Assembly (NCBI RefSeq): GCF_000003195.3 | Contig: NC_012870.2 | Coordinates: forward strand, 33,980,119-34,044,118 | Direction of reading: 5' to 3' | DNA: 64,000 bases | Source of the DNA: Sorghum bicolor | Taxonomy: Eukaryota; Streptophyta; Magnoliopsida; Poales; Poaceae | Shown: positions 21,058-31,647 of the stretch, one piece after another | Numbering within the stretch: the first letter of the stretch is position 1 | How the letters are laid out: every line of letters starts with the position of its first letter | Program-made: the position numbers and the translations under genes | Notes under the pieces: model-generated | Database searches by the model: none | What the model was told of the DNA's origin: nothing | Seen by the model: the letters and a program-made list of their open reading frames with translations, nothing else

Positions 21058-22183
21058 TTGTCTAAAATGTATTTTACGAATCCACACGACACCCCCATCA
21101 ATGATTCACTCCGGGACGACATGCTCTACGGGATTAACAGGTCTGACCCCTGGTATGCAGATATTGTTAATTTTATGGTTTCAGGGTATGTACCACCTGG
21201 AGCAAACAAGAAGAAGCTTATTCAAGAAAGTCGTTCACATATATGGGATGAGCCATACCTCTTCCGAGTATGCTCTGATGGCTTACTCAGGAGGTGTGTG
21301 ACCACTGAGTAAGGATGGAAGATCATCGACAGATGTCATCGCCATATGGAGGTCATTATGGAGCATTCCGTACACATTCAAAGATCTGGCAGTGTGGATT
21401 CTACTGGCCTACAATGTATGAAGACACAAAGCAATATATTAGAAGATGTGGGCCATGTCTAAGGCACGGAAACATAAACACGAGAGATGCCATGCCACTC
21501 ACCAACAACCTTCAAATTGAGCTCTTTGATGTGTGGGGAATAGATTACATGGGTCCATTTCCCCCATCAAAGAAGTGTGAGTTCATCTTGGTGGCAGTTG
21601 ACTACATCTCCAAGTGGGTAGAGGCACTACCTTGCAAACATGCCCACAACATCAGTTCAAAGATAATGTTTGAAGAAGTTATATTTCCAAGATTTGGAGT
21701 TCCCAGAGTAGTGATAAGTGATGGAGGAGCACATTTCATCGACAAACGCTTCAAGCAATATCTATCAAGACATGGAATCCGTCACAACGTCGCTACCCCC
21801 TACCATCCTCAGACAAGTGGCCAAGCAGAGACTTCCAACAAGCAAATCAAGAATATTCTTCAAAAAACAGTCAATGAGATGGGAACAGCATGGAAAGACA
21901 AGTTACCCGATGCACTCTGGGCATACCGGACAGCATACAAGACCCCAATTAGAATGTCCCCATACCAATTGGTGTACAAGAAGACTTGCCACCTACCTGT
22001 TGAACTAGAATTCAAAGCACATTGTGCCATAAGGAGATGGAATATGGACCTAGATGTCGCTGGAGATCATAGAAGAATGCAACTATCAGAATTGGAAGAA
22101 TGGCGAGAGAAAGCATATCACAACTCAAAGATCTACAAAGAAAGAGTCAAAAGGTGGCATGACAAGAGGATCAAGAAGGAGTT
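21058..22183 (+). pseudogene. E0 integrase
   Basis: The linker ([40 protein letters not shown]) is followed by a TAA at 21309 and a small frameshift near 21335. The H2C2 finger then reads HYGAFRTHSKIW...CGPCLRHG. The core has the DDE residues in WGIDYMGPFPPS, VVISDGGAHFI and SGQAETSNKQIK, and ends KRWHDKRIKKEF where E3 is inserted. These blocks are close to Athila-lineage integrases. The C-terminal tail is found at 30308-30554. Confidence 0.88.
22179..22183. repeat. E3 target-site duplication, left copy (GAGTT)
   Basis: GAGTT precedes the LTR at 22184 and is repeated at 30303-30307 after the second LTR. Confidence 0.92.
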
Positions 22184-23836
22184 TGCTGACGGTCCTTAAG
22201 TATCAAATTTAATTATCAAATAAACAAAGAAAAGGATCCAAATGAAATCAACATCCAGACTTAGGGTTTTATCTGACAGAATTCCACGAGTTTTGGTGTT
22301 TGTCTATTTCTACAGGGGGTTATCAGGAAATATGGAAGAAAGGCCCATACGTCGGGATTACATAGAGATATCAACGTGCCGCACAATTATCTTACATCTA
22401 GAAGACTCCAGAAGCCACATGAAGGAAGCGGAGGCTGAATGGGGCCAGGCACTGGGCGCCCGCCCAGTTGACCTGGGCGCCCGCCCCCTCCTGGAGTCCA
22501 AACAGGACTCTCTTTCGAGAAAGATCTCCACCGACCTAAAGGATCAAGGATAACCGTTCAATCAATGTCGGTTTGATCCAACGGCCTATATTCACTTGAA
22601 GGGACTATAAAACCAGACCCCCTGGCCCCTGGAGGAGAGAGCCTCTCAACCCTAACTCATTATTCCTCAAGGGAGAAGAAGCCTCTGAGCCACCACATCA
22701 ATTAGACATCTAGATTAGCATAGCTACATAGGATTAGAACTAGAAGGAGTCAATCTTCGATTGGTTTCCGGATCTGTCAAGAGGATTCTTGGTAATTCTC
22801 TAATTGTACTTCTAATTGTTCTTCTAATCATCTTTGTTCTTCAATATTATGAATATGACTTTGTTCTACTTCAATATATTGCTTATGACTTTGCTCTACT
22901 TGCTTATATTCAATATTATATTGTTCTTAGTTTATCATAGTTATATACTTGGCTTAGTTAGATTGGATCTATATACATGTTTAGGATCGTATAGTGTTTA
23001 TCCATCGGATCCATGGGTAATTGATAGATATTATGTAGGCGTGGTGCTTATACCGTATTTATCTGGGATTGTACCCAATATGCCAGATCGCGGGGTAGTT
23101 CGTGATAGTGACAGCCTCATTGATTCTTATATAGTCCCCCTCTCGTGTATTGGGCTGGCAGAGCAACATTATTACAGGGGAGTGATTGCTATATTTCTCA
23201 TTTACCTGGCTAATATCACTATGCATGGGCGTAGTCTTGTCTCACCATGATTGCTAAGTATGCTTGCACTAACTATGATAATGCTAGACTATATAGTTGA
23301 GAATAACTTAGGAAATATTCTTGTAGTTCATTCTAATTCCATGCTAATGACTTTCTAGAATATCTAATTGAGGTGCTCATCATATTTATATGTGGCTAAG
23401 TTATGCTGATCAGATTAATTATCTTTGTCACTATTCATTACTTCATATATCTTTTATGTGACACTTACCCCTGTATGAAAGAGTTAGATAAATGTTCTCA
23501 ATTATACATGCAATGATAGATACTCAATCTCATATTCCATTATATAATCAATATTGATGGTTACTAATCCCTTCCTAGTGGTAAAAATATAAATAACGAT
23601 ACCTGGAATACTTATGGTTTAAAATGCTACATCGGTATTAATCTGTGCGTTTGCAGATCCCATTCATTATTTATTTAGAAGAGCAATTGCATATTTCAAT
23701 ACCGCGTCTCTCATGTCATGCTGGGGATGACAACTTGGCTTAAGTGGTATGAGGGATAGGTTTGGCATTTTTGGCACCATTATCAGAATTAGAAAACTAA
23801 GTCTACTTTTGGTAATGATGTTAAGAATACCCAACA
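22184..23836 (+). repeat. E3 5' LTR
   Basis: Begins TGCTGACGGTCC (the 3' copy has the expected TGTTGACGG) and ends TACCCAACA. The GC-rich GGGCGCCCGCCC module occurs twice at 22453-22488. A TATA box (CTATAAAACC) is at 22605-22614. Downstream a 133-codon ATG ORF (22849-23250) is open in both LTR copies but is probably fortuitous. Confidence 0.93.
22606..22612 (+). promoter_or_regulatory. TATA box of the E3 5' LTR
   Basis: TATAAAA, followed by CCAGACCCCCTGGCC, a block conserved in the E0 LTR (33355 onwards). The LTR families diverge just downstream of this point. Confidence 0.65.
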
Positions 23837-23844
23837 AGCATTTT

Positions 23845-23862
23845 TGGCACCGTTGCCGGGGA
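23845..23862 (+). other. E3 primer binding site (tRNA-Asp type)
   Basis: TGGCACCGTTGCCGGGGA differs at one position from the complement of the tRNA-Asp 3' end that E2 matches fully. It lies 8 bases after the LTR. Confidence 0.88.
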
Positions 23863-23995
23863 AGGTTGATTACTAATCAGGAATGGATATAGGATTTTGA
23901 GTTATCATTCGCATCACTAATGTGATTGAGCTTATCAATTCTCTCATACAGTTTTACCCCAATATCTTCCTAATTTATCTTATGCAGGGGATTGT

Positions 23996-25336
23996 ATGAA
24001 TAGAAGACATCTTCCACGCAATTTTATTGATAATCCCGAGGCCTTATTCAGAAAAACAAGAGCCAAGCTCAAGAAGAGATCATCAACACTTCAGCAAGAA
24101 GCTTCATCCAATCAAGAAGATCACCGGAACTTGTCTTCAGAGTTCGAAGCTATGGCGAACAAATCGATCCGTGAGTTCTCAGCTCCCAGTACGGACAACA
24201 TCTGCACTGGACCTGCTACAGAGATCGACGGCAACTTTGAGCTCAAGCCTGGACTTATCAACATGGTGCAATCCAGCCAGTTCTATAGGAAGGCACACGA
24301 AGATGCTAGTGCTCATGTCTAACACTTCCTAGAGATTTGCAACACATTCACCATATCAGGAGTCCCTAGAGATGCTATACTACTTTGCCTCTTTCCATTC
24401 TCAGTGTTAGGAAGAGCGAAGCAGTGGTTTTACGCTACAAAGGAGAAGAATACTACGTGGGCACTCTGCTCAACAAACTTTCTGGCTAAGTTCTTTCTCA
24501 TGGGCAAGACCAATGCTCTCCGTGGGAAAATTACAAGTTTTCAGCAACAACATGATGAATCTGTTCCAGAAGCATGGGAGCGCTTCCAAGACTACATCCT
24601 AGAATGTCCCCATCATGGAATGGAGAGTTGGTTATTGATGCAGACATTTTATCATGGCCTCGGCAATAGTGCCCGAGAAACCATGGATGCTGCAGCTGGA
24701 GGAGCATTCTTATCACTCACCATACCACAAGCCACAGCTCTTGTGGAGAAGATGGCGTCCAATCAAAGCTAGAATGAAGAGAGGACCCAGACACGCAAGA
24801 AAGGTGGAGGTATGCATCAGCTCAAGGAGGTAGACATGATGTCAGCAAAGCTAGACCTGCTCATGAAGAAGCTTGATGATAGAGCTGGAGATAAGAAAGA
24901 AGTTATGCACATCTATGACTCTCACATGACTTCTAAGGAGTGTGGAGATACTGGACACTCAGGCAATCACTGCCCTAAGATGCTTGAGGATGTGAACTAC
25001 ATCAACAATAACAACAACTACTACTACAACCGTCCTACACAAAACCAAGGTTGGAATCAACAGAGGCCTAACTACTCAGGTAATTATCATGGTAATAATT
25101 CTTACAATACTAATAATTTTCCACCTCTGAGAGAGTTAGTGCCTAATCAAGGAAAGCTAATGGATAATCTATCTAAAAAATTGGCATCTAATGATAAAAT
25201 GCTAGAAAATATAAGTAATAGGATGGATAATTTCTCTACTGTCATCAAGAATCAAATTAGCTTTAATAAAATGATTGAATCTCAGTTAAATCAAATAGCT
25301 GCTGCTGTTCCTACTACTAACCCCGGTATACCATAA
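23996..25336 (+). pseudogene. E3 gag
   Basis: The start ATG at 23996 follows the PBS by 134 bases (MNRRHLPRNFIDNPEALFRK). One frame carries in-frame stops at 24320 (TAA) and about 24770 (TAG), then continues from 24812. The capsid region has FPFSVLGRAKQWFYATKEKN, FLMGKTNALRGKITSFQQQH and ECPHHGMESWLLMQTFYHGL, as in Athila Gag. A Cys/His knuckle follows (CGDTGHSGNHCP), then an Asn/Tyr-rich spacer and a coiled-coil-like end (NISNRMDNFSTVIKNQISFN). It would package RNA if intact; both stops look like single substitutions. Confidence 0.82.
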
Positions 25337-25372
25337 CAACCGAAAGGATTAGAATCTGCAAATCTTGTAGAC

Positions 25373-25876
25373 ATGTTTGATGCAGGTAACTGGAGTAACC
25401 CCGTCATTGAAGTTACTACTGACCTTCTACCGGTCAAGAGAGGTGATCCAGGACGCCCCGTCATCCCGATCGCCATCGGCATGGTGGACGTCCCAGAAGC
25501 ACTCTGCGACTTTGGCTCTAGCGTCAACATTATGCCTAGGGTACTCTATGAAAAAATCTTTACATATCCTTTATTAGAAACAACCATGTGTTTGCAGTTT
25601 GCAGATCAGACGATAAGTTTTCCAAAAGGAATATTGAAGAACCTTTGTGTCTGAGTTGGTACCTTATATGCCCTAGTAGACTTCGTGGTGATAGAGACCG
25701 GTAATGATGAGAGAGCACCTATCATCTTAGGGAGGCCATTCTTAAACACCTCGGGAGTTGTCATCTACGCTAGTGCTGCCAAGATCAGTTTCTACATCAA
25801 AGGAAGGAAGGAGACGTTTTTCTTCAAGAACAAGACTACACAAATTCCAGATCAATCCAGACGTGAATCAAGGTAG
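25373..25876 (+). pseudogene. E3 aspartic protease
   Basis: GRPVIPIAIGMVDVPEALC leads into the active-site region DFGSSVNIMPRVLYEK, then TMCLQFADQTISFPKGILKN, a TGA at 25652, and VIETGNDERAPIILGRPFLN with NTSGVVIYASAAKISF. This is the Athila-type protease with D-F-G in place of D-S-G. The frame ends at 25874 after a basic tail and further stops follow. It is separated from gag only by a TAA at 25334. Confidence 0.78.
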
Positions 25877-26052
25877 AGGACTAACAGTAGGAACAGGAAC
25901 AAGCAAGTGTGGACCGAGTCAGCTAAGATGGTCACTGCAGTTCATGGAGGTCAAGATCACCAACTTAAGTCACCGTTTCTAACCAAGAAGGACGACCTAG
26001 GAATGCCAAGCATCTACTGCTCTATAAATGGATATAACAAATAGTAACTGAT

Positions 26053-26499
26053 GTCCCTGTCAAAATAGACGATCATTTTGTCTACACAGACTTTCAGGTT
26101 ATTGACATGGGAGAAGACGAGTACGATCCACCCATCATCCTTGGAAGACTGTTCCTCAGCACTGTTAAAGCAATAATCTACATTGGAACTGGAGAAGTCC
26201 ATATGCACTTCTCCTCAGAGAAGGTACGCCGCTATTTTACTGACTCTAACTATATCGTTGAAAAATCTAAGCAGGTCAGAAAGCGACGCAACCGCAACTA
26301 GAGGAGGCAAATCATCAAGGACGGATGGGCAGACTATGAAGGAGATGTGATAGGGTCAGAAGACATACAGTTTAAACAAAACTATCCTGAGGAGACCGTA
26401 GCACCGAGTCAGGTGTGGAAAGAGAAGATAACTATACATGAAGAGGAGGCGCTGCCGGAAGTACTGACTACGCCACCTAACGAATCCCAGGACAATTGA
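26053..26499 (+). pseudogene. E3 second retropepsin-like half-domain
   Basis: VPVKIDDHFVYTDFQVIDMG leads to MGEDEYDPPIILGRLFLST and AIIYIGTGEVHMHFSSEKV, parallel in layout to the C-terminal half of the preceding protease. A TAG interrupts the basic tail near 26299 (RKRRNRN*), and the frame then runs to the TGA at 26497. The same segment is in E2 (10402-10803). Its role is unknown. Confidence 0.6.
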
Positions 26500-28611
26500 G
26501 AAAACAGAAAGTCCCGTTCGGAGGACTTAAAAACACCGAACGCCTTGCCAAGAAGTAAACTCGGTAGTTATCCTTTCCCTTTCAATTATTTAAAATAGTT
26601 TACTTAGTTAATCATGTTCATACTATCCTAAAGAGAAAATAAAAATGTAAAAAACAGTAAGCCCCATGTGAGTATACGAGTGGCATGAAACCCATAAGTA
26701 CATTCACTGTGGTGGCATAAAAATAAAATAAATATTTCTTTTCTGCTTTATAAAACAAAAATATAAAAATAGAGAGTAATATTGAGGAGACTCAATATGA
26801 TAAAGGCCAGATATTTATGCTAACACCTAATCAGTTCCACAAAGCTTTGTTGTCTATTTGAGCTCCACAGAAATCAAGAATCAAGAAGACTAGCAGACAG
26901 AGGACATTCTAATCGCTGTCAGGATACTGCCGACTTTCAAATATACCTCTGCCACCTGCTAGCTACGTCAGAAGAAATTACGTCAAAATTCAGCTTGGAG
27001 GAGAGCACCCCCATTTATCCCAATAAGTATTTCTATCTATCTATCTATCTTTATACTTATACTATATTAAAATATAGATATACATAACTATGGAAAACCA
27101 AATAAAGATTTTATGCTTATATATATATTTTTTGCTTAGTGTGTTTAATAAATAAATAAAGTGGCTATGCTAATCTGAATCTTAATAATAAAACTCTAGC
27201 ATGGATATGATGAATAGTTGCTCTGCCTAATTTTTTAAATTTGAAGTTTTCTCTCAAGTTTAGACATAACTGTTATAATTTAAAGCTTGCTCTAAACCTA
27301 AACTTGTGGGAAGAAAACTTGATCTGAAGTCTAAGTTGTTAACGGATATGATATGGGATGGTTGAGCTGTTGTTTTTCTGTTCCTAGAGATGCTTGAATT
27401 CTAGAGAATTTTATCTTTGAAAATCTTTAAAATATTGCATGATGAGTTCCTGTATGATGAGAGTTTAAATTCCTACCACAGCCATATATACATGCTCGCT
27501 AGATTTTGAGCCACACATTTACTTTTAACTGCTTATGAGCATTGAGTGTGGTCAAGCTGTGTAGACCCTTAGGAGCTTGTCATGTGGTTAAATCAAGATT
27601 TACTTGCACGTTCACTCACACATGCTACTTCTACTCTGGAAGTACCATCCACATATATCCACTCATTTCCATCTCCAGAACCACCCAAAATATTGTACTC
27701 CTAATCCGGGAGAGAATGGCCAAAAATATTTCTGTTTTCCCCTGTGAAATAAATGCTCAAGTTATCTTGTTACTATCACTTGCTATATTATTATGTCATG
27801 AGATGAGTGCTCTAAAAAAAGAGATACGAGGAAATAAAAAGGGGCAAGTGCCCGGAACCTCGAAAGAAAAGAAAAAGTGAGACGAGAGGTAAAAATAGAC
27901 AAGTGTCCGATAGTAGAATTAGGGGTACAAGATACCCACCTGAGAGGAAAGAAAAAGAAAAGATAGAGCATCTCATTCTCCTCACAAAGTTTCAGAGAGC
28001 AAGGAAGGTATGTATCCCCTCAAAAAGCAAAAGTAGAATTAGACTTTCACCATTGTTATCACCATACACCATTCATTTGCCACACATGCACATCTTGATT
28101 TGTCTTATTGATTTGTTTCTTTGGATCCATGGTTTGACTACACAATAAATGTTTTGTAAGTATGTATATTTTATCTCCCACCTATGAGCTCCAGATATTA
28201 AAGCCTTATTAGAGTAGGAAGAGAGAGAAGGCAATGCTTTATACCACAAATACCACATATTTTGAGAGAAGGCATATACCATCACTGCCTTGGTAAGGAT
28301 CCAGAAATACCACAAAAGAGAGATTTAGGAGAGTCATACAAGGAATCTGTGAGTTTTATTTGAAAATATGCAAAAACTCCAGAGCTATAACTGATCAAGA
28401 ATAAGAGACATGGCACTTGACTAGACTGTTCTATGTTTTAGCTACTCAAGATAGAAGTGTTGGTTACAAGTCCCATGGTGAAAGGTAAAGTAAGTAAGTT
28501 TTAAGTCTTGACAGTTTACTCTAACTCAGAGATGAGATCTTATTTAAAAGCATGTGTACCGTCAACTTTTAAAGGCATTACAACAACTTCTGATACATCG
28601 CTGAGATTATC
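26500..28611 (+). other. E3 long non-coding region before the PPT
   Basis: Homologous to E2 8261-10401 in the opposite orientation. It includes a (CTAT)n microsatellite (27027-27050), AT-rich DNA near 27055-27190, three neighbouring small hairpins (27842-27853, 27898-27907, 27923-27937) and no credible ORF. Confidence 0.6.
27842..27937 (+). other. Cluster of three small hairpins in E3
   Basis: GGGC-AAGT-GCCC (27842-27853), GAC-AAGT-GTC (27898-27907) and GGGTA-CAAGA-TACCC (27923-27937). E2 has all three on its sense strand, the middle one as GGAC-AAGT-GTCC. E0 has GGAGC-AAGT-GCTCC (32379-32392) and a third stem with loop CTCG (32437-32452). Paired changes keep the stems. Confidence 0.65.
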
Positions 28612-28650
28612 CTTGCTCAGGGACGAGCAAGACGTAAGCTTGGGGGAGTT
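28612..28650 (+). other. Hairpin plus polypurine tract of E3
   Basis: CTTGCTC-AGGGAC-GAGCAAG (28612-28631) is followed six bases later by the PPT AGCTTGGGGGAGTT (28637-28650), which abuts the LTR start TGTTGACGG. Confidence 0.85.
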
Positions 28651-30302
28651 TGTTGACGGTCCTTAAGTATCAAATTTAATTATCAAATAAACAAATAAAA
28701 GGATCCAAATGAAATCAACATCCAGACTTAGGGTTTTATCTAACAGAATTCCACGAGTTTTGGTGTTTGTCTATTTCTGCAGGGGGTTATCAGGAAATAT
28801 GGAAGAAAGGCCCATACATCGGGATTACATAGAGATATCAACGTGCCGCGCAATTATCTTACATCTAGAAGACTCCAGAAGCCACATGAAGGAAGCGGAG
28901 GCCGAACGGGGCCAGGCACTGGGCGCCCGCCCAGTTGACCTGGGCGCCCGCCCCCTCCTGGAGTCCAAACAGGACTCTCTTTCGGGAAAGATCTTCACCG
29001 ACCTAAAGGATCAAGGATAACCGTTCAATCAATGTCGGTTTGATCCAACGGCCCATATTCACTTGAAGGGACTATAAAACCAGACCCCCTGACCCCTGGA
29101 GGAGAGAGCTTCTCAACCCTAACTCATTATTCCTCAAGGGAGAAGAAACCTCTGATCAAGCCTAGAGCCACCACATCAATTAGACATCTAGATTAGCATA
29201 GCTACATAGGATTAGAACTAGAAGGATTCAATCTTTGATTGGTTTCTGGATCTGTCAAGAGGATTCTTGGTAATTCTCTAATTGTTCTTCTAATCATATT
29301 TGTTCTTCAATATTATGAATATGACTTTGTTCTACTTCAATATATTGCTTATGACTTTGCTCTACTTGCTTATATTCAATATTATATTGTTCTTAGTTTA
29401 TCATAGTTATATACTTGGCTTAGTAAGATTGGATCTATATATATGTTTAGGATCGTATAGCGTTTATCCATCGGATCCATGGGTAAATGATAGATATTGT
29501 GTAGACGTGGTGCTTATACCATATTTATCTGTGATTGTACCCAATATGCCAGATCGCGGGGTAGTTCGTGATAGTGACAGCTTCATTGATTCTTATATAG
29601 TCCCCCTCTCGTGTATTAGGCTGGCAGAGCAACATTATTACAGGGGAGTGATTGCTATGTTTCTCATTTACCTTGCTAATATCACTATGCATGGGCGTAG
29701 TCTTGTCTCACAATGATTGCTAAGTATGCTTGCACTAACTATGATAATGGTAGACTATATAGTTGAGAATAACTTAGGAAATATTCTTGTAGTTCATTCC
29801 AATTCCATGCTAATGACTTTCTAGAATATCTAATTGAGGTGCTTATCATATTTATATGTGGCTAAGTTATGCTGATCAGTTTAATTATCTTTGTCACTAT
29901 TCATTACTTCATATATCTTTTATGTGACACTTACCCCTATACGAAAGAGTTAGATAAATGTTCTCAATTATACATGCAATGATAGATACTCAATCTCATA
30001 TTCCATTCTATAATCAATATTGATGGTTACTAATCCCTTCCCAGTGGTAAAAATATAAATAAGGATACCTGGAATACTTCCCGGTTAAAATGCTACATCG
30101 GTATTAATCTGTGCGCTTGCAGATCCCATTCATTATTTATTTAGAAGAGCAATTGCATATTTCAATACCGTATCTCTCATGTCATGTTGGGGATGACAAC
30201 TTGGCTTAAGTGGTATGAGGGATAGGTTTGGCATTTTTGGCACCGTTATCAGAATTAGAAAACTAAGTCTACTTTTGGTAATGATGTTAAGAATACCCAA
30301 CA
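28651..30302 (+). repeat. E3 3' LTR
   Basis: 1652 bp, TGTTGACGG...TACCCAACA. TATA box at 29073-29079. By eye it differs from the 5' LTR at a few per cent of positions plus small indels (an extra GATCAAGCCTAGA near 29155). Confidence 0.93.
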
Positions 30303-30307
30303 GAGTT

Positions 30308-30554
30308 AACACCCGGAGATAAGGTATTACTTTTTAATTCTAGGGTGAAGCTTTTCAGGCATGGAAAACTCCGGAGTAAATGGGATGGACCATTCAAGGT
30401 AATCAATTCATCACCCCACGGAGCTATCACACTTTAAAATGACGAAGGTATGTTATTCAAGGTAAATGGTCAACGTCTTAAATTATTTTTAGAGCCCAAT
30501 AAAGAATTAGAAGAAATAGACGTAATCCATTTCTACCTTCCCATGGAGAATTAG
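30308..30554 (+). pseudogene. E0 integrase C-terminal tail
   Basis: Continues the E0 integrase across E3: [39 protein letters not shown], a TAA near 30435, then KVNGQRLKLFLEPNKELEE and the end IDVIHFYLPMEN at the TAG 30552-30554. This GPY-like tail with IDVIHF is typical of Athila-lineage pol. The single stop shows that this copy is dead. Confidence 0.82.
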
Positions 30555-30659
30555 AGCCCGACCTTTTTAATCTGACATTTTTGGGCCATATATATATTTT
30601 TCTAATAAAGTCTGCATCTAGAAGCACGCTCGAGGAAGCGGGCCCACAGAGGGGCCAAA

Positions 30660-30846
30660 CACAGGGTGGGTGCCCTGATGAAGAAGGCGGGCGCCCAGCC
30701 CCTGTCCCCTCTCAGTCTCGATTTCCTCCGTCGTGATAAACACATTTATGGTAAACCAAATAATCATACTGATGGAAAGTCTTGCACGCACGGCGGCGGG
30801 AGTAGCCCGAGCAAACCCTAGAGGCACTTTTTGACCCCTATATAAA
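30660..30846 (+). promoter_or_regulatory. Internal promoter-like segment before the E0 extra ORF
   Basis: A GGGTGGGTGCCC/GGCGGGCGCCC pair (30664-30695), then TATATAAA at 30839-30846 followed by CAGACCCC. The same order (GC-rich module, spacer, TATA, CAGACCCC) occurs in the U3 of the E3 and E0 LTRs, so this looks like an LTR-derived or LTR-like internal promoter for the downstream ORF. Confidence 0.55.
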
Positions 30847-30850
30847 CAGA

Positions 30851-31051
30851 CCCCTGACGTCAGTTTTCAAACACCAATTCATACAAGTCATCTCTCCTTC
30901 TTCAATTAGAGCTTGCTTAGTCCCTTGCTGCTCCAATGGCCGAGAGTTGCTGCACCATTGCTGCACCAATTGGGAAGTCGTCCCCTACGACCCCTGACGT
31001 CAGTTTTCAAACACCATTGCTGCACCAATTGGGAAGTCGTCCCCTACGACC
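30851..31051 (+). repeat. Interleaved short duplications at the start of the E0 extra ORF
   Basis: A 26-base leader block starting CCCCTGACGTCAG occurs at 30851-30876 and 30991-31016. A 35-base block starting TTGCTGCACCAATTGG occurs at about 30958-30992 and 31018-31051. The leader copy lies between the two coding copies, as expected from template switching during reverse transcription. Confidence 0.85.
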
Positions 31052-31647
31052 TCAACAAGAAGCCCAAGGAAGACCCCGACGCCCACGCTCTCGTCCCGGC
31101 CAACACAGAGCGACAGCTAGAAGCCATGCCATTACGCCAGCGCAGCTCCGCCCAATCCTACCATGCTCAACCAGTTCTCACCGCACCACCGCAACCCCTA
31201 CTTCTTAAGAGACCGTCAGCCAAGAAGGAGACCACCGTCAAGGTGCCAGCCAGCACGAGGATCCTTCCACCCAGACCCAATGAGAGAGTCGTTGGAGTCA
31301 AGACCAACCGGAGCGGTGAGATCAGGAGCGGCGAGACCAACCGGAGCTACACTACGGAGGAGGAGAGGACTTACTTTGAGGGGATTAGAGCAGCCAAAGT
31401 CCGTTTCATCCCTCCAAAGGCAGCCCCGAAGCACACTCTCAATGCTCTCGAGACACCTCCTAAGCGTCGCAAGACTATAGTAGATATTGATGAGGACGTT
31501 CGTAGGCTAGACAGGGTCGTTATAGACCTCCAGTCCTCGGTTAACTCTATCACTAGGCAGCTCTCTAACCACAACACCATGATACTAGGTCTTAGGCATG
31601 ATCTTGCTAGTGCCAATAAGAAGATCAGGGAGTTAGAGCGCTGCTAA
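30936..31647 (+). pseudogene. E0 extra ORF downstream of pol, coiled-coil protein
   Basis: The natural start is probably the ATG at 30936, about 90 bases after the TATA box. A duplication of about 60 bp (copies at 30958 and 31018) shifts the frame by two, so the ATG now reads into a short wrong frame while the long frame continues to 31647 without a proper start. The recognisable product has a Pro/Arg-rich middle (TRILPPRPNERVVGVKTNRS), YTTEEERTYFEGIRAAKVRF, and a C-terminal coiled coil (DRVVIDLQSSVNSITRQLS, DLASANKKIRELERC). No membrane segment is visible, so it does not look like the env-like ORF reported for some Athila elements. Function unknown. Confidence 0.65.

Larger units (their letters stand above)
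22184..30302 (+). mobile_element. E3: non-autonomous Athila-like gypsy element, plus strand
   Basis: LTRs 22184-23836 (1653 bp) and 28651-30302 (1652 bp), a tRNA-Asp-like PBS at 23845, a PPT at 28637-28650 and a perfect GAGTT TSD. The interior encodes gag and protease remnants but no RT or integrase, and ends in a 2.1-kb non-coding region nearly identical in plan to that of E2. Its LTR shares the U3/TATA part with E0/E2 but has a different R-U5. It inserted into the E0 integrase gene. Confidence 0.93.

Noticed and set aside
31000..31647. Env-like protein for the E0 extra ORF
   Set aside because: No signal peptide or transmembrane segment is visible; the product is basic and ends in a coiled coil.
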